This document shows positions 10,426-23,427 of a DNA stretch of 64,000 bases, one piece after another; position 1 is the first letter of the stretch; each line of letters begins with the position of its first letter. Under the pieces are notes generated by a model. That model made no database searches. It worked only from the letters and a program-made list of their open reading frames with translations, and was not told the origin of the DNA. The position numbers and the translations under genes are program-made. This stretch comes from Ophiosphaerella korrae (lineage: Eukaryota > Ascomycota > Dothideomycetes > Pleosporales > Phaeosphaeriaceae). The stretch covers positions 186,001 through 250,000 of the forward strand of contig JALNQF010000049.1 of NCBI GenBank assembly GCA_028456385.1, given 5' to 3'.

Positions 10426-12956
10426 CCATGACGATTAGCATTGTGGATGGCAATTTGATGTTGCGACTATCTTGGGTTGAGATGGAACGGGGAGGGATGA
10501 GCATGGGGATGGGGATGGGGATGGGACGGAGGCGTACATGGTGGAGCTCACTGTAAAGTATTTACTGATGCTGTACTGTTCTGTTCTGTATCTTTACGTT
10601 GCCTTTGCCGGGCTGAAGCGGCCCTTCCGAGCTTGACTCAGCAGCGGCCATGGTTATACACTAGTCTTCTTTTGGAACTGGTAACAGCCCCTTTGTCTCA
10701 AATTCACTCTCTTGAACGTGTGGGGCGAGCGCGCTGAGCAAACAGTTGTATGTGTTGACGGACAGCACATTGTAGACCGCACTTTGTTCGATATCACCAC
10801 CATTGATTGTAGCATTGCTCACTTTGTCGTGGCACCAATCGCTGGAGGTACAGTCGGTCCAACCTTAGTCACCATATTCTGTACATGTGCAACCCCTACA
10901 CATGGGAAAGCGCTCGAAACATTTCGCATTAGATACTTGCCGGTAATCTTTTCCAACACTAGCATAGCCAGCAATTCATTCCACTCACAAGTCTCTATGC
11001 CATGCATCACACTGCAAAAACGAACAAACAGTAGACGGAATGCACAAAAACAACAAAGAAGCTTTATCCTAGGCCACAATACCATTGCCCTCGAATGTCA
11101 CAACAACAACAACACACCCACCTACCCACACATTCCACCCCGCTTAGTACCTAACACCAACTAACCCACCTGCACCTCACGCCTACGCTATATCCCTCCC
11201 TGTCACGAGATTCGCCACCCATCAAACCCAACAGCACTACCTACAGCCGACCCCACATTCTGCCCCCCCCCCCTCGATCAGATGCAGTAGATCAGCGCAC
11301 CACATGATGGCTCGCACACTAACGATCTCAGCGTACCAGATCACACGCACCACGAAAAGGGAAAAATACAAGTCCAGGTCACATTTGATCGCAGACCGAA
11401 AAAAAAAAAATAGCGCATCAGCCAAGCGCTGGTTGTGGGAAGCCATGCCACGAGGACGCTTATTTCCACGCCGCGCCTTTTGACATTACATTTGCCGGGC
11501 TGGGGCTATCTATCGCACATGGGTTACGAGTATCGGCTGGGTAGTGGTGACTTAGAGTGGCAATTCTCGTGACCTATTTACCGACTCGGGGTGTCTCTGC
11601 CACGTTGATTCGCTTCGGCAACACGTATTTCCGGCGCGAGGAATGAATATGACATGACTTCAGTTTTCCCACAGTGGTCCAGAATGCCGTCCTGGGGCTG
11701 TAGGGCTGATCTTTAATATATTTTAGCTTGGGGGCAGAAACATGGCGCTCGGTGGGTGGGCTGGATGCCTGCCTGCTTGCCTGGGGATAACATGTCGGCG
11801 TCATATGCGGTGGGCCAAGGGAACACCGCTCAAGCATGTGTTATGGAGATGGCTTGGCGGGTGGGCTAGTTGGTAGTTTATAGGCAGATCAAGAAGAGCG
11901 GTACGGGTTCCCCGCAACAAAGGGTTGAGCCGTTCCGAGCAACGATAGGCGGTGCTAGAAAGTACCCAAGTTCTGTCTTACATCAGAACAACAACATGCA
12001 CAGCCTTGCTTTTATTGCTTTGGGAGTAGTAGTCGCTAGACCAACCCGGTGTTTTTGCTGCGCCGTGTTGCCAGCATGCCTAATGTTCTATTCTCGTTTT
12101 CAGGAATACACGCGATAATGTATGGGCTTTGTGTACTTTGTACTCGCGATGGTGGATTTATGGAGTAACTGAGTTGGGCATTGCAACGATCAACAAGATT
12201 AGCTAAGACACCGGCACTCTTTCTCCCGCGTGATTCATTCACGATGATCGAAACGTGGCGTCCGCCTTCCGTCTTGAGTTGCAGCGTCGTCGATCTTAAC
12301 ATCATCGCCGGCCAATCAGCGCGCCAGACACCCAAAACATGTCAAATGAAACTCGCGTGCCTGAAATGCTACCCTGCACGTTGTTACTTTCAAGGGTCCA
12401 TCTTTTCTACCAAGGTGCCGCCTGCGGTTGGGCAGGGCCGTCGGGGGTAGAACCGGGAGAAACATTTGTGCCATGACCAAAACTGCGTCATGAGCATGTT
12501 TGCCAGCAAAGAAACACAGCCGGGATTGGAAGGGATGGGCAGGCAGGTTGGTGTTGTGAGTGGGTGCGCTGGAACTGGGATCCTTGACACCGCCGCTGTC
12601 ACAGCTTGGATCCCAGACACCGCCTTTGCCAGCAGCCATGTTGTGGTTTCCAATGTTGGCAGAATACTACCTTTTGACTAGGGTAGCTACTCCGAAGTAA
12701 GGGTGATCGGCTGTTTCTTCGCAGCATCACCGAGGTGAGCATGACTTTTTTTTAACTGGGGCTAATCTCGCTCTCTGCGTGGACCTCTGGGGGTCTGTTT
12801 ATAATGCTAGTACATCCCCCGGAATGTGATTGATCATCTTGTGAAAGATTCCATAGTTGCACAATCTCCTTACCTTGATCAAAGTCTAACACATTTTTGG
12901 ATGAACGAGTTGTTGATTACCAAAATCGAGCGCGTAACATACCACAGAAATACATT
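10426..12956. other. 2.5-kb intergenic region
   Basis: No gene is supported; open frames on both strands are short and of random composition. There is a GGGATG-type short repeat at about 10505-10530 and a C run near 11265. It serves as promoter space for the TENA gene on the left and the GH5 gene on the right. Confidence 0.55.
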
Positions 12957-14325
<1,369 letters not shown>

Positions 14326-15664
14326 GCGTTGATGGAAACATGATCCAACTTTTCCAACTCTTGTCAACTTACGTTCGCTGTCCTCGCCTCACCTACCCTT
14401 CTTGCCAAAAGTAACGATGTAACGAATTTGCTTCGCTTCGAAGATACCCCGATGCGTTCGCTCGCTATGGGCTGGACTATGGTCGCCCAATGTATTTGTT
14501 TCAATGCTCATTTGCGAGGACTGGTGCAGGTCCTCAGCGCCAGTGCTGTTGACGCGGCCCATGGCTGGGACACGGTTCGCAGGCATAGCTAAGTAGACAG
14601 TATGCATACACAAGTCTGTGCAGCACCTACGCTGGCCAGTGATGAAAGCGAGTGTCAATAGCGATGTGCAAGGTGATCTACAGATGCGAAATGCGATAAG
14701 GTCAGGGTAGCGTTAGGGCAATAGCTAGCAAAACGACCGGGCGGTAATTGCGCGTGTCTGTGCTAGGCAGCCCGAGTGGGCACCGTCGCGCACAAGTCCG
14801 AAAGGAAGTACATTGGTGAGTAATAAAATGTTCTACATGGTGAACAGTGACATTTATTGTGTGACATGTCGGACCGTCCTGCTGTGTTTGATCTATCATC
14901 TGGGGATACGGGGGAGGGTGGGCCCTGGGCTCTTGAGCCCTGGGTTTTAGTGCACCAGTCACAGGCCGAGGGTGCCTGATCCACCTGCAATGCACAATTA
15001 CAACGGCGGCGATCGCAACGATCACCTGGAGAAACACGCCGCGCAAAGGCGCTCGAGTCGCTAACAGTCAATACACAATCGTATCGCCTGGCGTGGTATT
15101 GGTATTGCTTCGCGATGCTTTGGCGAGCTGAACAGCCACGCCCTTTACCCCCAGCGCCAGCGGTCGCAAAGTAGGACCGTCTGACAATCCTTTGTGCCTC
15201 TCAGGCGTGCCGTAACTTATCGCGGCTGGTAATCTCCCACAAATCTCCCACAAATAGACCGTGCATGCGAGGAACTGACCAGAATGGCCCTGCTGGAGCG
15301 CCTGAAGCACGCCGCGCCTCCTGAGCACACCAGTCTAGATTGCTTGCATTCACGCCCATTCGCCAGGGGCACCTTGGCGGGCCTGACAGGGCCTAGCACC
15401 TCCAATTAAAGCTAATGCAAGCACAGGGGGACGCAGGAGATTGGACGACATGGCTGCGCTTTGGGACCGTTTGCATAGTGTGACCGGAATTCGATATAAC
15501 TCTCTACCCTCCCCATCAATGACACTCTCACCTCGCTCTGCAACCAGCTTGTCCAACCCGAAGACGACGTTTCTTCAGCCCTTCATTAATCCAGTCACTC
15601 TTTGCCTTGCTATATAATCCCCACGCCTAGCGTTAATCACTTAATCCTATCCATCATCGTCAAC
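14326..15664. other. Intergenic, no gene seen
   Basis: No supportable coding region. It carries the GH5 3' end and, at its right end, the promoter of the GPI-anchored protein with a TATA box at 15611. Confidence 0.6.
15611..15616 (+). promoter_or_regulatory. TATA box of GPI-anchored protein gene
   Basis: TATATA lies 49-54 bases upstream of the ATG at 15665 and is followed by a pyrimidine-rich leader (CACTTAATCCTATCC...). It is strong by position and sequence, though the transcription start is not known. Confidence 0.5.
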
Positions 15665-16540
15665 ATGTTCGGACAGACTGCCATCGTTGCCCTTTTCGCC
15701 GGCCTGGCCGCTGCGCAACGCACCCCCGTCGGCAACCCAAGCGGTAACCCCATCACCCGTCCTTTGAACGAGGTACGTACTCATTCCCGTCGGCGCATTG
15801 CGCGTGCTTCCCTGCGCCGGCAGCAAGGAGCACCTGCACGTGCTGTGTGAAACATCTTGATATGCGACACCTCGCTAACACAGCCCCAGGTCGTGCCTGC
15901 TTGCAAAGCCTTCACCATCACCTGGCAGCCAACCACCCCCAACAGCGTCTCGCTCGTACTCCTTCGTGGACCCTCGAACAACGTTGTTCCCCTCAAGACC
16001 ATTGTCACTGGCATCGCCAACAGTGGATCCTTCGTCTGGACCCCTGACAATGGCCTCGAGGCTGATGTGACCCGCTACGGCCTCCAGCTCATTGACGACA
16101 TCACCGGCCAGTTCCAGTACTCCACCCAGTTCGGTATCTCCAAGGGCCCTGAGTGCCAGGGTTCCGCGTCTTCATCCGTTGCTGCTTCCTCTACTCCCAG
16201 CAATGGCGGTGGTTACTCTGTCAACAGCACCCCCGTTCCCTCTAGCTCTGCCGGTGGTTACCCCGTGAGCAGCCCAGTTCCCTCTAGCAAGGCCAATAGC
16301 ACCTCCGTTGTCAGCAAGACTTCCCAGGTCGTCCTCAGCACTGGTGCTCCCGCTGGCAACTCCAGCGTCATCCAGCCCACCAAGCCCCTTACTGTCCCCA
16401 GCAGCCTCATCCCCAGCGCAACTGGTGGTGCTCCCTCCTCGACCCGCTCCGGTGTTTCCCAGAGCACTGGTGCGGCCTCCAGCCTCCAGGCCGGTCTCGG
16501 CCTTGTTGGCGCCGTTGCTGCCTTTGCTTTCATGCTATAA
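15665..16540 (+). CDS. GPI-anchored Ser/Thr-rich cell-surface protein (Kre9/Knh1-like N-terminus)
   Basis: Exons 15665-15772 and 15890-16540 around a 117-bp intron give about 252 aa. The signal peptide is residues 1-18 (ends AAAQR). The ectodomain, residues about 37-125, has the pattern of fungal Ser-Thr-rich GPI-anchored proteins (VVPACKAFTITWQP; SGSFVWTPD; YGLQLIDD). A long Ser/Thr/Pro-rich stalk follows with repeated GGYxV...PVPSS motifs. The C-terminus has a GPI signal: small residues in GAASS, then a hydrophobic tail ending AVAAFAFML. The role is probably cell-wall organisation or surface display. Strong codon bias toward C-ending codons and the TATA box suggest high expression. Confidence 0.88.
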
Positions 16541-17118
16541 GTTCCCTTCTTGACTGGTAACAAAATTCTTGTTAGTTTAGAAATGCTTATACGTCATGAC
16601 TGCATCTGCCTTTTTCGTTTCTTGAGATACTCCTGGTGTTAATTAGGGTATATACCACATGTTTTTGGCCGGTTAATGGGCTAAGTTAGGTGTATCTAGT
16701 CGAATGGAATGTGAGGATTGCATAGCGTTCTGGATCGCAACTAAAATGGTGATGTGATTGGTACGACTAATGCGCTGGATCTAATGGAATTGTTCCATCT
16801 ATTCTTGTTTATGATGTGATTGAGTTTGAATGCTGTGCATGCATATGCGTTCTCTCTCCCAACTCTTTCCGCTTCCTTATGTTGCCAACAATCTATGTTC
16901 CTCGATCTTTGCTCCACGACACAACCACGTTTCCATCACCGTTTACCAAGTCTAGATGCTACTAAGAGAATTGCAGAACACAGTACCTCGAACAGTTCTC
17001 TATCGCATGCCACGTGGGTATCTATCTCTATCGCACATCCTTGCATCTCACATGCACACCACACCCCAGACTTCACACGCCTCCACCTCCCACCTCACTC
17101 AACCCAAGCATCCCTCTT

Positions 17119-17119
<1 letters not shown>
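16541..17119. other. Intergenic, no gene seen
   Basis: 3' flank of the GPI-anchored protein gene. It becomes C/A-rich just before the poly-C run. Nothing else is recognisable. Confidence 0.5.

Positions 17120-17196
<77 letters not shown>
17120..17196. repeat. 77-base poly-C homopolymer
   Basis: An uninterrupted run of 77 C residues. A tract of this length is very unusual in a eukaryotic chromosome and would form G-quadruplex/i-motif structures. It may be a real microsatellite or an assembly artefact (for example a homopolymer-capped read end). It lies just beyond the end of the dead HET gene. Confidence 0.9.
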
Positions 17197-17252
17197 ATCA
17201 TAACCCCATGCACATACCACAGCCCTCCACACCTCGCCGCCGTCCCCCTTCC

Positions 17253-18481
17253 TCACCACCACCGGCACCAGGCCCCCCTCAAACACCCCTTCGTCGTGCA
17301 CACCAGCCGCCGATTCATGCACGGCCGACACGCAGACACGACCTCACACTGCAACACCTGCTCCCAGCGCACACTGGCGCGGCGCGAACTACGCAGGACG
17401 GACGAGAGAAACCAGCACACGAGCAAGGGCAAGTAAGCCCGTGTCGAAGGCGGCGTACGCGGGGAGCAGGTCTGCGAGGAAGCCGCTGATTCGGCGCCAG
17501 TGTACGTCATGGGGCGCGCTTCGCCGACGTGCGCGATGGAGTCGAGGGGTGTGCCGTGTAGCTTGAGGCGGCGGCCGTCTGGGCTAAGGACGGGGGTGAG
17601 TAATGTGCATTTTGAGGCCGTGAAGAGGATGGGGCAGGGGCCTGGGTCGGGCGGCAGGTCCTGGCGGCGGTAGATGAGCGTGCCGTTGTTGAAGACGCGC
17701 TAGTCTGGGACCTAGGAGGGGAGGGCTTTGGAGCGGTTCTTGTGGAAGGGTGCGAGGGCGCAGAGGATGTCGAGGGTGCGGTATGTGCGGAGCGCTGCGC
17801 GCGCAAAGTCGGTATAGACTTTGTCAACGGGGGAGCGGTACTCGAATTGGATGTTGAAACTCGTGGGCAGGCGAGGCCGCAGAGCATGTATATCTGGTTC
17901 TGGTCGTGGTCTTTGGTCGCGGAGCTGAGCCAGTGCCGGACGACCAGGGAGAGCAGTGTGCGTTGTTGGCCGCTGTGGTACTTGACACATTCGGCCCAGA
18001 CGGATTTGAAATAGGTGGGTATGTTGTTGACTGCTTCGGGTGTCCACATGATTTGGAAAGCGGCTGCTACGTCGTCCATGCGAAAACAGTACGGACCGCA
18101 TTGCATAATCGTCTCGTGGGCCACGGCTACTTCCAGATGATCCATACGCGTACTGGCCTAGGAGCGCGTGACGATATGCGCCAGCGCTTTCCATCCATTG
18201 TAGTCATTACCGGGAATGTTGAACGAGCGGCGTTCGGTTACGTTCAAGTAGTGTGCTACGGTCCCCGTATTCGCGGCCCAGGGCTCACCTTTCAAGCGCT
18301 CTTTCGCTTCAAGTAATTGCTTATGAAGTTTGCGAGAATGTGTGTTCCGCCAGCACCAGTAGCGGCCAGACCAAGCCAGACCACGGTTCGTTGGGCCTGT
18401 TGGTAGATCTGGCCCATTAAGTGCAACTAGTGGCTCTTTTCGCCACTTCTTCATATCTTTTTTGGTTGATACAGAGCGCAT
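17253..18481 (-). pseudogene. Heterokaryon-incompatibility (HET) protein pseudogene
   Basis: Fragments of one HET-type protein lie in different frames of the minus strand. The order is ERRSFNIPGNDYNGWKALAH (about 18200), then LEVAVAHETIMQCGPY (about 18110), NQIYMLCGLA (about 17890), and YRSPVDKVYTDFARAALRTY in another frame (about 17820). The family's conserved SWVPDWR motif reads S-stop-VPD-stop-R, with both Trp codons now TAG (17712-17714 and 17700-17702). Downstream, LSPDGRRLKLHGTPLDSIAH is still readable. At least two frame breaks plus two stops make it non-functional. The N-terminal HET domain core was not found. In fungi such proteins trigger cell death on fusion of incompatible hyphae. 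Both TGG-to-TAG changes fit CpA-to-TpA on the other strand, the RIP pattern. Confidence 0.75.
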
Positions 18482-19336
18482 CCACCCATAGTACTCGCGG
18501 CCTCTCCGTATATCGCAGGGCGAGCAGTGCGTTGTACATATTTCCTGATATGACTGTCTTTATGCCGTTGATATGGGTGGTACACGTACTGGGCCCGACC
18601 AGTTGTATGATAGACCATCATATTCGCCTAGATTGGACAAACGTATAGCATATAACTTGTATTCAATAGCCACGTCTCTAGTGGCGCTTGGGAAGAGGGT
18701 CAAAAGCCGGATTTCCGAGTGAGGATCGTGAAGCGGTACCTAGGTGTACAACGACGACGACCATGTCTCGTCGTGTCTTATTTTTATTATTATGGGACGG
18801 TGGTAATCGTTTTGCATCTCGTGCTGAGGCGCGCTGTGCTTGGGTGGAATTGAAAGGACATGGTCGTTGGAATAGCTGCAGGCCAGAATCGTATCATGGA
18901 GCTAGATGTCCAGGCTGACACCAATCACGTTGCGTGTGCTCTACACCAGTACGTATCCGGATATAGCAAGCTGATCCGAACACGGAAGCGAGCTGAGCAT
19001 AGCCACCACAAGTGTTTGCACGAAGTCTGATGGCGCGATTTCATGCAAGAGAGATTTGTTTGGGCAACTCAATGTAGTACAGGCTCGTATGTGCGTTGAT
19101 TTGGTATGCTCTGAAAGTATGTTCAGCAACGTAGACAAGAGCAAAATAAGAGAAACATGCAGTTGGAAATAGGGTATACAAAAACTGTGAAAACGAAAAT
19201 AGTATAACGTTACCATGAACACAAATGGCCCATTGCTCTGCGCAAAGATTGTTCACACGGTTCTTCCTGAAGTCCAGAGTTCCATTCCACACAAAATCCC
19301 AACGTCTCCTCCCAATTAACGTTCCAAACAACTTTT
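18482..19336. other. Intergenic, no gene seen
   Basis: Possibly includes further upstream remnants of the HET pseudogene, but none is recognisable. The right part is the 3' flank of the membrane protein. Confidence 0.5.
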
Positions 19337-20510
19337 CTACTTCCTCGGGGCTACTCCATCACTCGCCATTTCCACCGCTTGCTGCTGTCCCGACACTACT
19401 GGTGCACCACTCGTTTCTCCTCCAAGTTCCGCTGCGTCATTCATCGGCGCGCCCCCATCTTTCACCTCGCCCCCATAATACTGTCCAGGCGACACAGGCC
19501 CAGAGCCAGTATTGTACTGTGGCGCGGGCGTAGGCGGTGTCTCGGAGTACCGATGTTGATTTGCAGCAAAAGCGCCTTGTTGCTGGTAAGGATCTGCTGT
19601 GAAGCTCTGCGGCTGGTTTTGTGGGAATTGCGGTTTCGCATCCGTGTAGCCGGCGACGCCAGCGGGTGGCTGCGAGGGATCGGAGGTTCCCATTGCGACG
19701 CCGCCTTGTTGGGTGGAGGAGCGCCTTTTGTGGCGGAGGACGAGCCAGATTATGAGTCCGATGAGGGCAAGGCCGAGGATGGGGCCTACGACAACGCCAG
19801 CGATCCAGGCTTTGGAGCCGCTTCCAGAGGAGTTCGTCGGGGCACTTGTTGATTGGGGGATATTGGAGGCTGAGATAACGTTAGCAGGGTTGGCTGCGCT
19901 TTGGATATAGTTACGCACGAGCGCTTGAGGATGCGGCAGTGGCAGAGGCTGGGAGACTACGGTAGTATGACCAGATTATCGATGACTCGCCGCATACGAT
20001 GTTCGTTCGTGGACTTGAGTCTGCCGTATTCTCGAAGATGAGCGCCGTATTGCATATTGAATACGCTTTGTTGTCATAGTTGCTAGTACTACCAGTTGTC
20101 AGCAGGAACCTTTGTTGTTTCAGCACATCAGAATTTACCATGCGACAGTAGTTGTGCTTGACTTCTCGGGAAAGGGGTAGATTTGGGAGCCATCAACGCA
20201 GGCAGTCGGAAAATAGCAGGATGCGAGTGTTGTTGGGCAACATTGCCCGTATTTTCCGCTTTGATACCATGTAAGACCCAAGTTGCAGGTCTCGGAGAAC
20301 CCTACGAAGCTGATCAACATAACGGATACAAGGCGTGAGATAACCGCACTTACAGCTTCCACTGAACCTTACAAAACCAACAAACTGGGCGTCATTTTGC
20401 CTCGGGAGCAGCGCTGGGGCAGTGATGGTCGGATCAGCCGGCACAGCAGCGATAGCGAGCGTAGAGAAAGCAAAGGCTGAAAAAGTGAACAGAGGGAATT
20501 GACTGCGCAT
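19337..20510 (-). CDS. Single-pass membrane protein with Cys-rich ectodomain
   Basis: Four exons (20354-20510, 20139-20301, 19919-20088, 19337-19869) with introns of 52, 50 and 49 bp give about 340 aa. A signal peptide (residues 1-22) is followed by an ectodomain with cysteines in TCNLGLTWYQ, GQCCPTTLASCYF, CVDG and ICNTALIFENT. After a Ser/Thr stalk comes a glycine-rich membrane helix (IAGVVVGPILGLALIGLIIW), a basic stop-transfer (RHKRR) and a 130-residue cytosolic tail rich in Pro/Gln/Gly. The topology matches fungal wall-stress-sensor-like receptors, but the ectodomain is not a classical WSC domain as far as I can tell. An alternative start at 20519 adds three residues. The splice sites are consensus and every junction keeps frame. 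Function unknown; possibly surface sensing. Confidence 0.75.
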
Positions 20511-23427
20511 GGTTGGCATTATATCAGTTGTTTGAATCAGGAACGGACTAGACGGCTGCAGAGAGAGGCCGAGCAGTTAATAAGTAAGAGGTAAGTGCGA
20601 TGCGCCATAACTGGACAGCCAAAGCCTCCATCTACCAAGATGCTAGTGGCTGTGAGCTTGCATCGCCACGGATGAACTGTCCCAGACCAGGCTACGGCAC
20701 TCTCTAATCTTGAGTGGATGTGGCCCGGTAAGTGGTATCAGGAACACTCCTAACCAAGAGAGGTATAGTGATGGTGGGTCGCCCGCACATCAGCTCAGCT
20801 GGATCTCTATCAGGGATGCCAACGCGCCGTGTTCTGCAGCTAGCGCCCGGCGACATTTCTTTATGGCGCTATGCACGATGGGCTTGGCGCTTGCGCTGAA
20901 TAGTGGTCGACGCACGGCTGAAAGGCTTCAATTTATCGAACGTCTGTCGGGTGTCGGGAAGTGCCAGCGAACATTATGTCGGGTTGTTGCACATGTCTGA
21001 GGTTGTGTCATGGATGTCATTGTATCTGGCTCTTTACCTAGTGTTTGGTAGAAAGCTCGGGACTTTGGAGCCGCAGGGTACTCTTGCCAGGATAAGCGAT
21101 AGCATGGATCGACGTCTAATAATAACACAACCAAGTTCGATGCGTCCTGATGAGCGTTGCCAATGGCTTTGGAGCATGTTATGGACGCAAGCAAGGCTGA
21201 CGAGCCTCCAACGCGTCATGTTCTTTTTACGGCGCTTTTTGTTGATGGGTGTTGACAAGACAAGGCCAAGGTGAAAACTGGGGTAGCAAGGAAGGAATGA
21301 CTGGCAGGGCGGCCCGCCGCTAGTCGCCCCTCTCTAAACACTGACCTTCAATTGGCGTACCCAACGCTATGCAGCATCTCTTCTATTAGGCATTTCTAGA
21401 ACCGATGAAGATGCGTTAGCTCCACCTCCATACGTTTCAGTGCACACAAAAGATCATCGTTGGGTGATCAGAAGTCATCACTATGATTGACTGCATCATT
21501 CCTCGACCTCGGCGACGATGAGCTCATCTTGGTTTTTTCACAGTACGGCGTTGAAGACTTGTTGAGCTTGCGACTTACCAACTCAAGGTCACGGAATGTC
21601 ATCGACCGGTATATTACAACCATCGGCTACAATGTCGCCCACTCAACGTCCCCAAGATGAAAACTTTGGCTGCTGGAACTAGTAGGTATCATACCATTTA
21701 CATTTGGGGATGTTAAAACTCTCATACCGCTGCGCTTGGCAAATACTCTCGTTGACGGAAAGGCGCATTCGTGCTGGTGACTGCCGGATCGATGTTTATA
21801 TCTGTCTGGGAGCTCGATAACCGACCGTGTTACTAACGGCTGAAGAGTCTTCCAAGACCTGTCTAATATCTCGCACAGCCAGTATGCCCGGGGGACCATG
21901 GAAACCCGGCAGTAGCCTTGCCGACAAACTATACCCTCCCGCTATTATGAGACTCAAAGTCATGGTGTCTGTCGAGTACACCAATCGCTTGGAACGTACG
22001 CCAGCATTTGACTGCAGGCTCATGCTCACATTACTACCATCGGCATTTTCCGTTCCGCTCTTCGTGCACGGGCCGAGCATACCTGAGGATACACTTTTGA
22101 TTTTGTTCATGGCAATGGTCGAAGGCAGTCTGATCGATCATCAGCGGGCGTTCGCACGATGCTTCCTACAAGCTGTGGAAGAGCGCGGATGAACTCGATT
22201 CTTTCTGGTATGATCACATTCGAATGTCACGTGACAAGGATTTCAGCGAAATGTTCGGCTCTCCTCCCTTATTGGAACTACGAGAACATGTTCCCTTGTT
22301 TATAGATTTTCTATCGACAGGAGCAAGTTGAACAACTACGCAAGGAACAAAATAGGGTATTGGTAAAGCCAGGGCGCCAAGGAGATGATGATGCTGGAAC
22401 AGATTATCAACGTCTTGATTGAAATTCAGTTTTGCGCCGTGTGTCAGACCAAGATGATAATACGAGTGATGAGTCATCTGGTTCCTTGACGTGCTTTGCT
22501 AATCCTTTGGTAAGCGAGATGTGCACAAGTTGATTCGAGGTAACGAAGTAGGGGCCGAGTTTATGGAGGACAGGTGGGTTACGTGGATACCAAGCTATTT
22601 CCGGACTTTGCAGGACTCATTCCTATAGTAAGGCCAGATACTAGTAGATAGGTATGCAGTCAGTTTGTGGTGTAGATTGGGAACATGCATGTCGCCACAT
22701 CAGCGACCAGCAGGGATACAGTAAATTGAAGGGGCAACAAGTCAGTTGTGCATGCGTGGGAGCTGCAAGAAGAAAAAGACCATGTCGGATGGTGTGTAGA
22801 GATTGGACGGAAAAGGCAAAGGTGAGCCCCGCGTTTCGCCAGCTGCATCTTGGGAGCATGTGCAGGTTCGGGCGGTGTTCTAATAGGGCGTGCAGAGTGT
22901 TTCATTCGCAGACGCATTCCGAGGAAACGGAGGGGTCCTTGCTCAGCCTCAGCTGCTGTTTGAGATTGACGGCGAGAAGCGGCCCCGCTATGCATAGACA
23001 AGGAGCCAGAGTCGGTGTGCAGAGATGGGAGGCCAGCGTGGATGGAGCAAGTGATAGAGAGGGCAGAGAGGGAGCAGAAGGAGGTGCACGTGACGCAGAC
23101 GGGTCTAAATATAGGCGATGTTTGCGAAGGATCAGCATTAGCGGCAAATTAGGATCAGAGGACGGGTGCCGAGCCAGTGCAACATGGATGTAAGTGCATG
23201 TAGGAGTAGCATTTGCATCCCACTGCTAAAAACCCTCCCTGCGCTGCTACACTCCTTAATGCCATGCTGGGTCGCCTTTTTGGCAAGCGACACGCTGACA
23301 TGCCATCGCGATAGCACGCTCGCAGCCCGGACTGACTACCCACGTGAAGGACTGGACGGACAGGCCGTCAGCTGGAGGATAAAGGCAGGACAGGACAGGA
23401 CAGGAGTGAGAACAGAGGACGGAAGAC
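20511..23427. other. 2.9-kb intergenic region
   Basis: No gene is supported on either strand. An open frame pair around 21800-22190 has no recognisable content. The final 250 bp contain GGACA-type short repeats (about 23386-23403) and form the leader of the beta-propeller gene. Confidence 0.5.

Noticed and set aside
16820..17489. Open frames encoding 25-residue polyproline across the poly-C run
   Set aside because: They exist in all three frames purely because a C homopolymer has no stop codon.
20111..20138. 28-bp intron in the Cys-rich membrane protein
   Set aside because: Too short for a fungal intron; a 50-bp intron ending GGTAG (20089-20138) keeps the frame and gives a conserved-looking Cys.
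21796..22192. Overlapping frames on both strands as a gene or transcription-factor remnant
   Set aside because: Neither translation shows a recognisable motif and composition is random.
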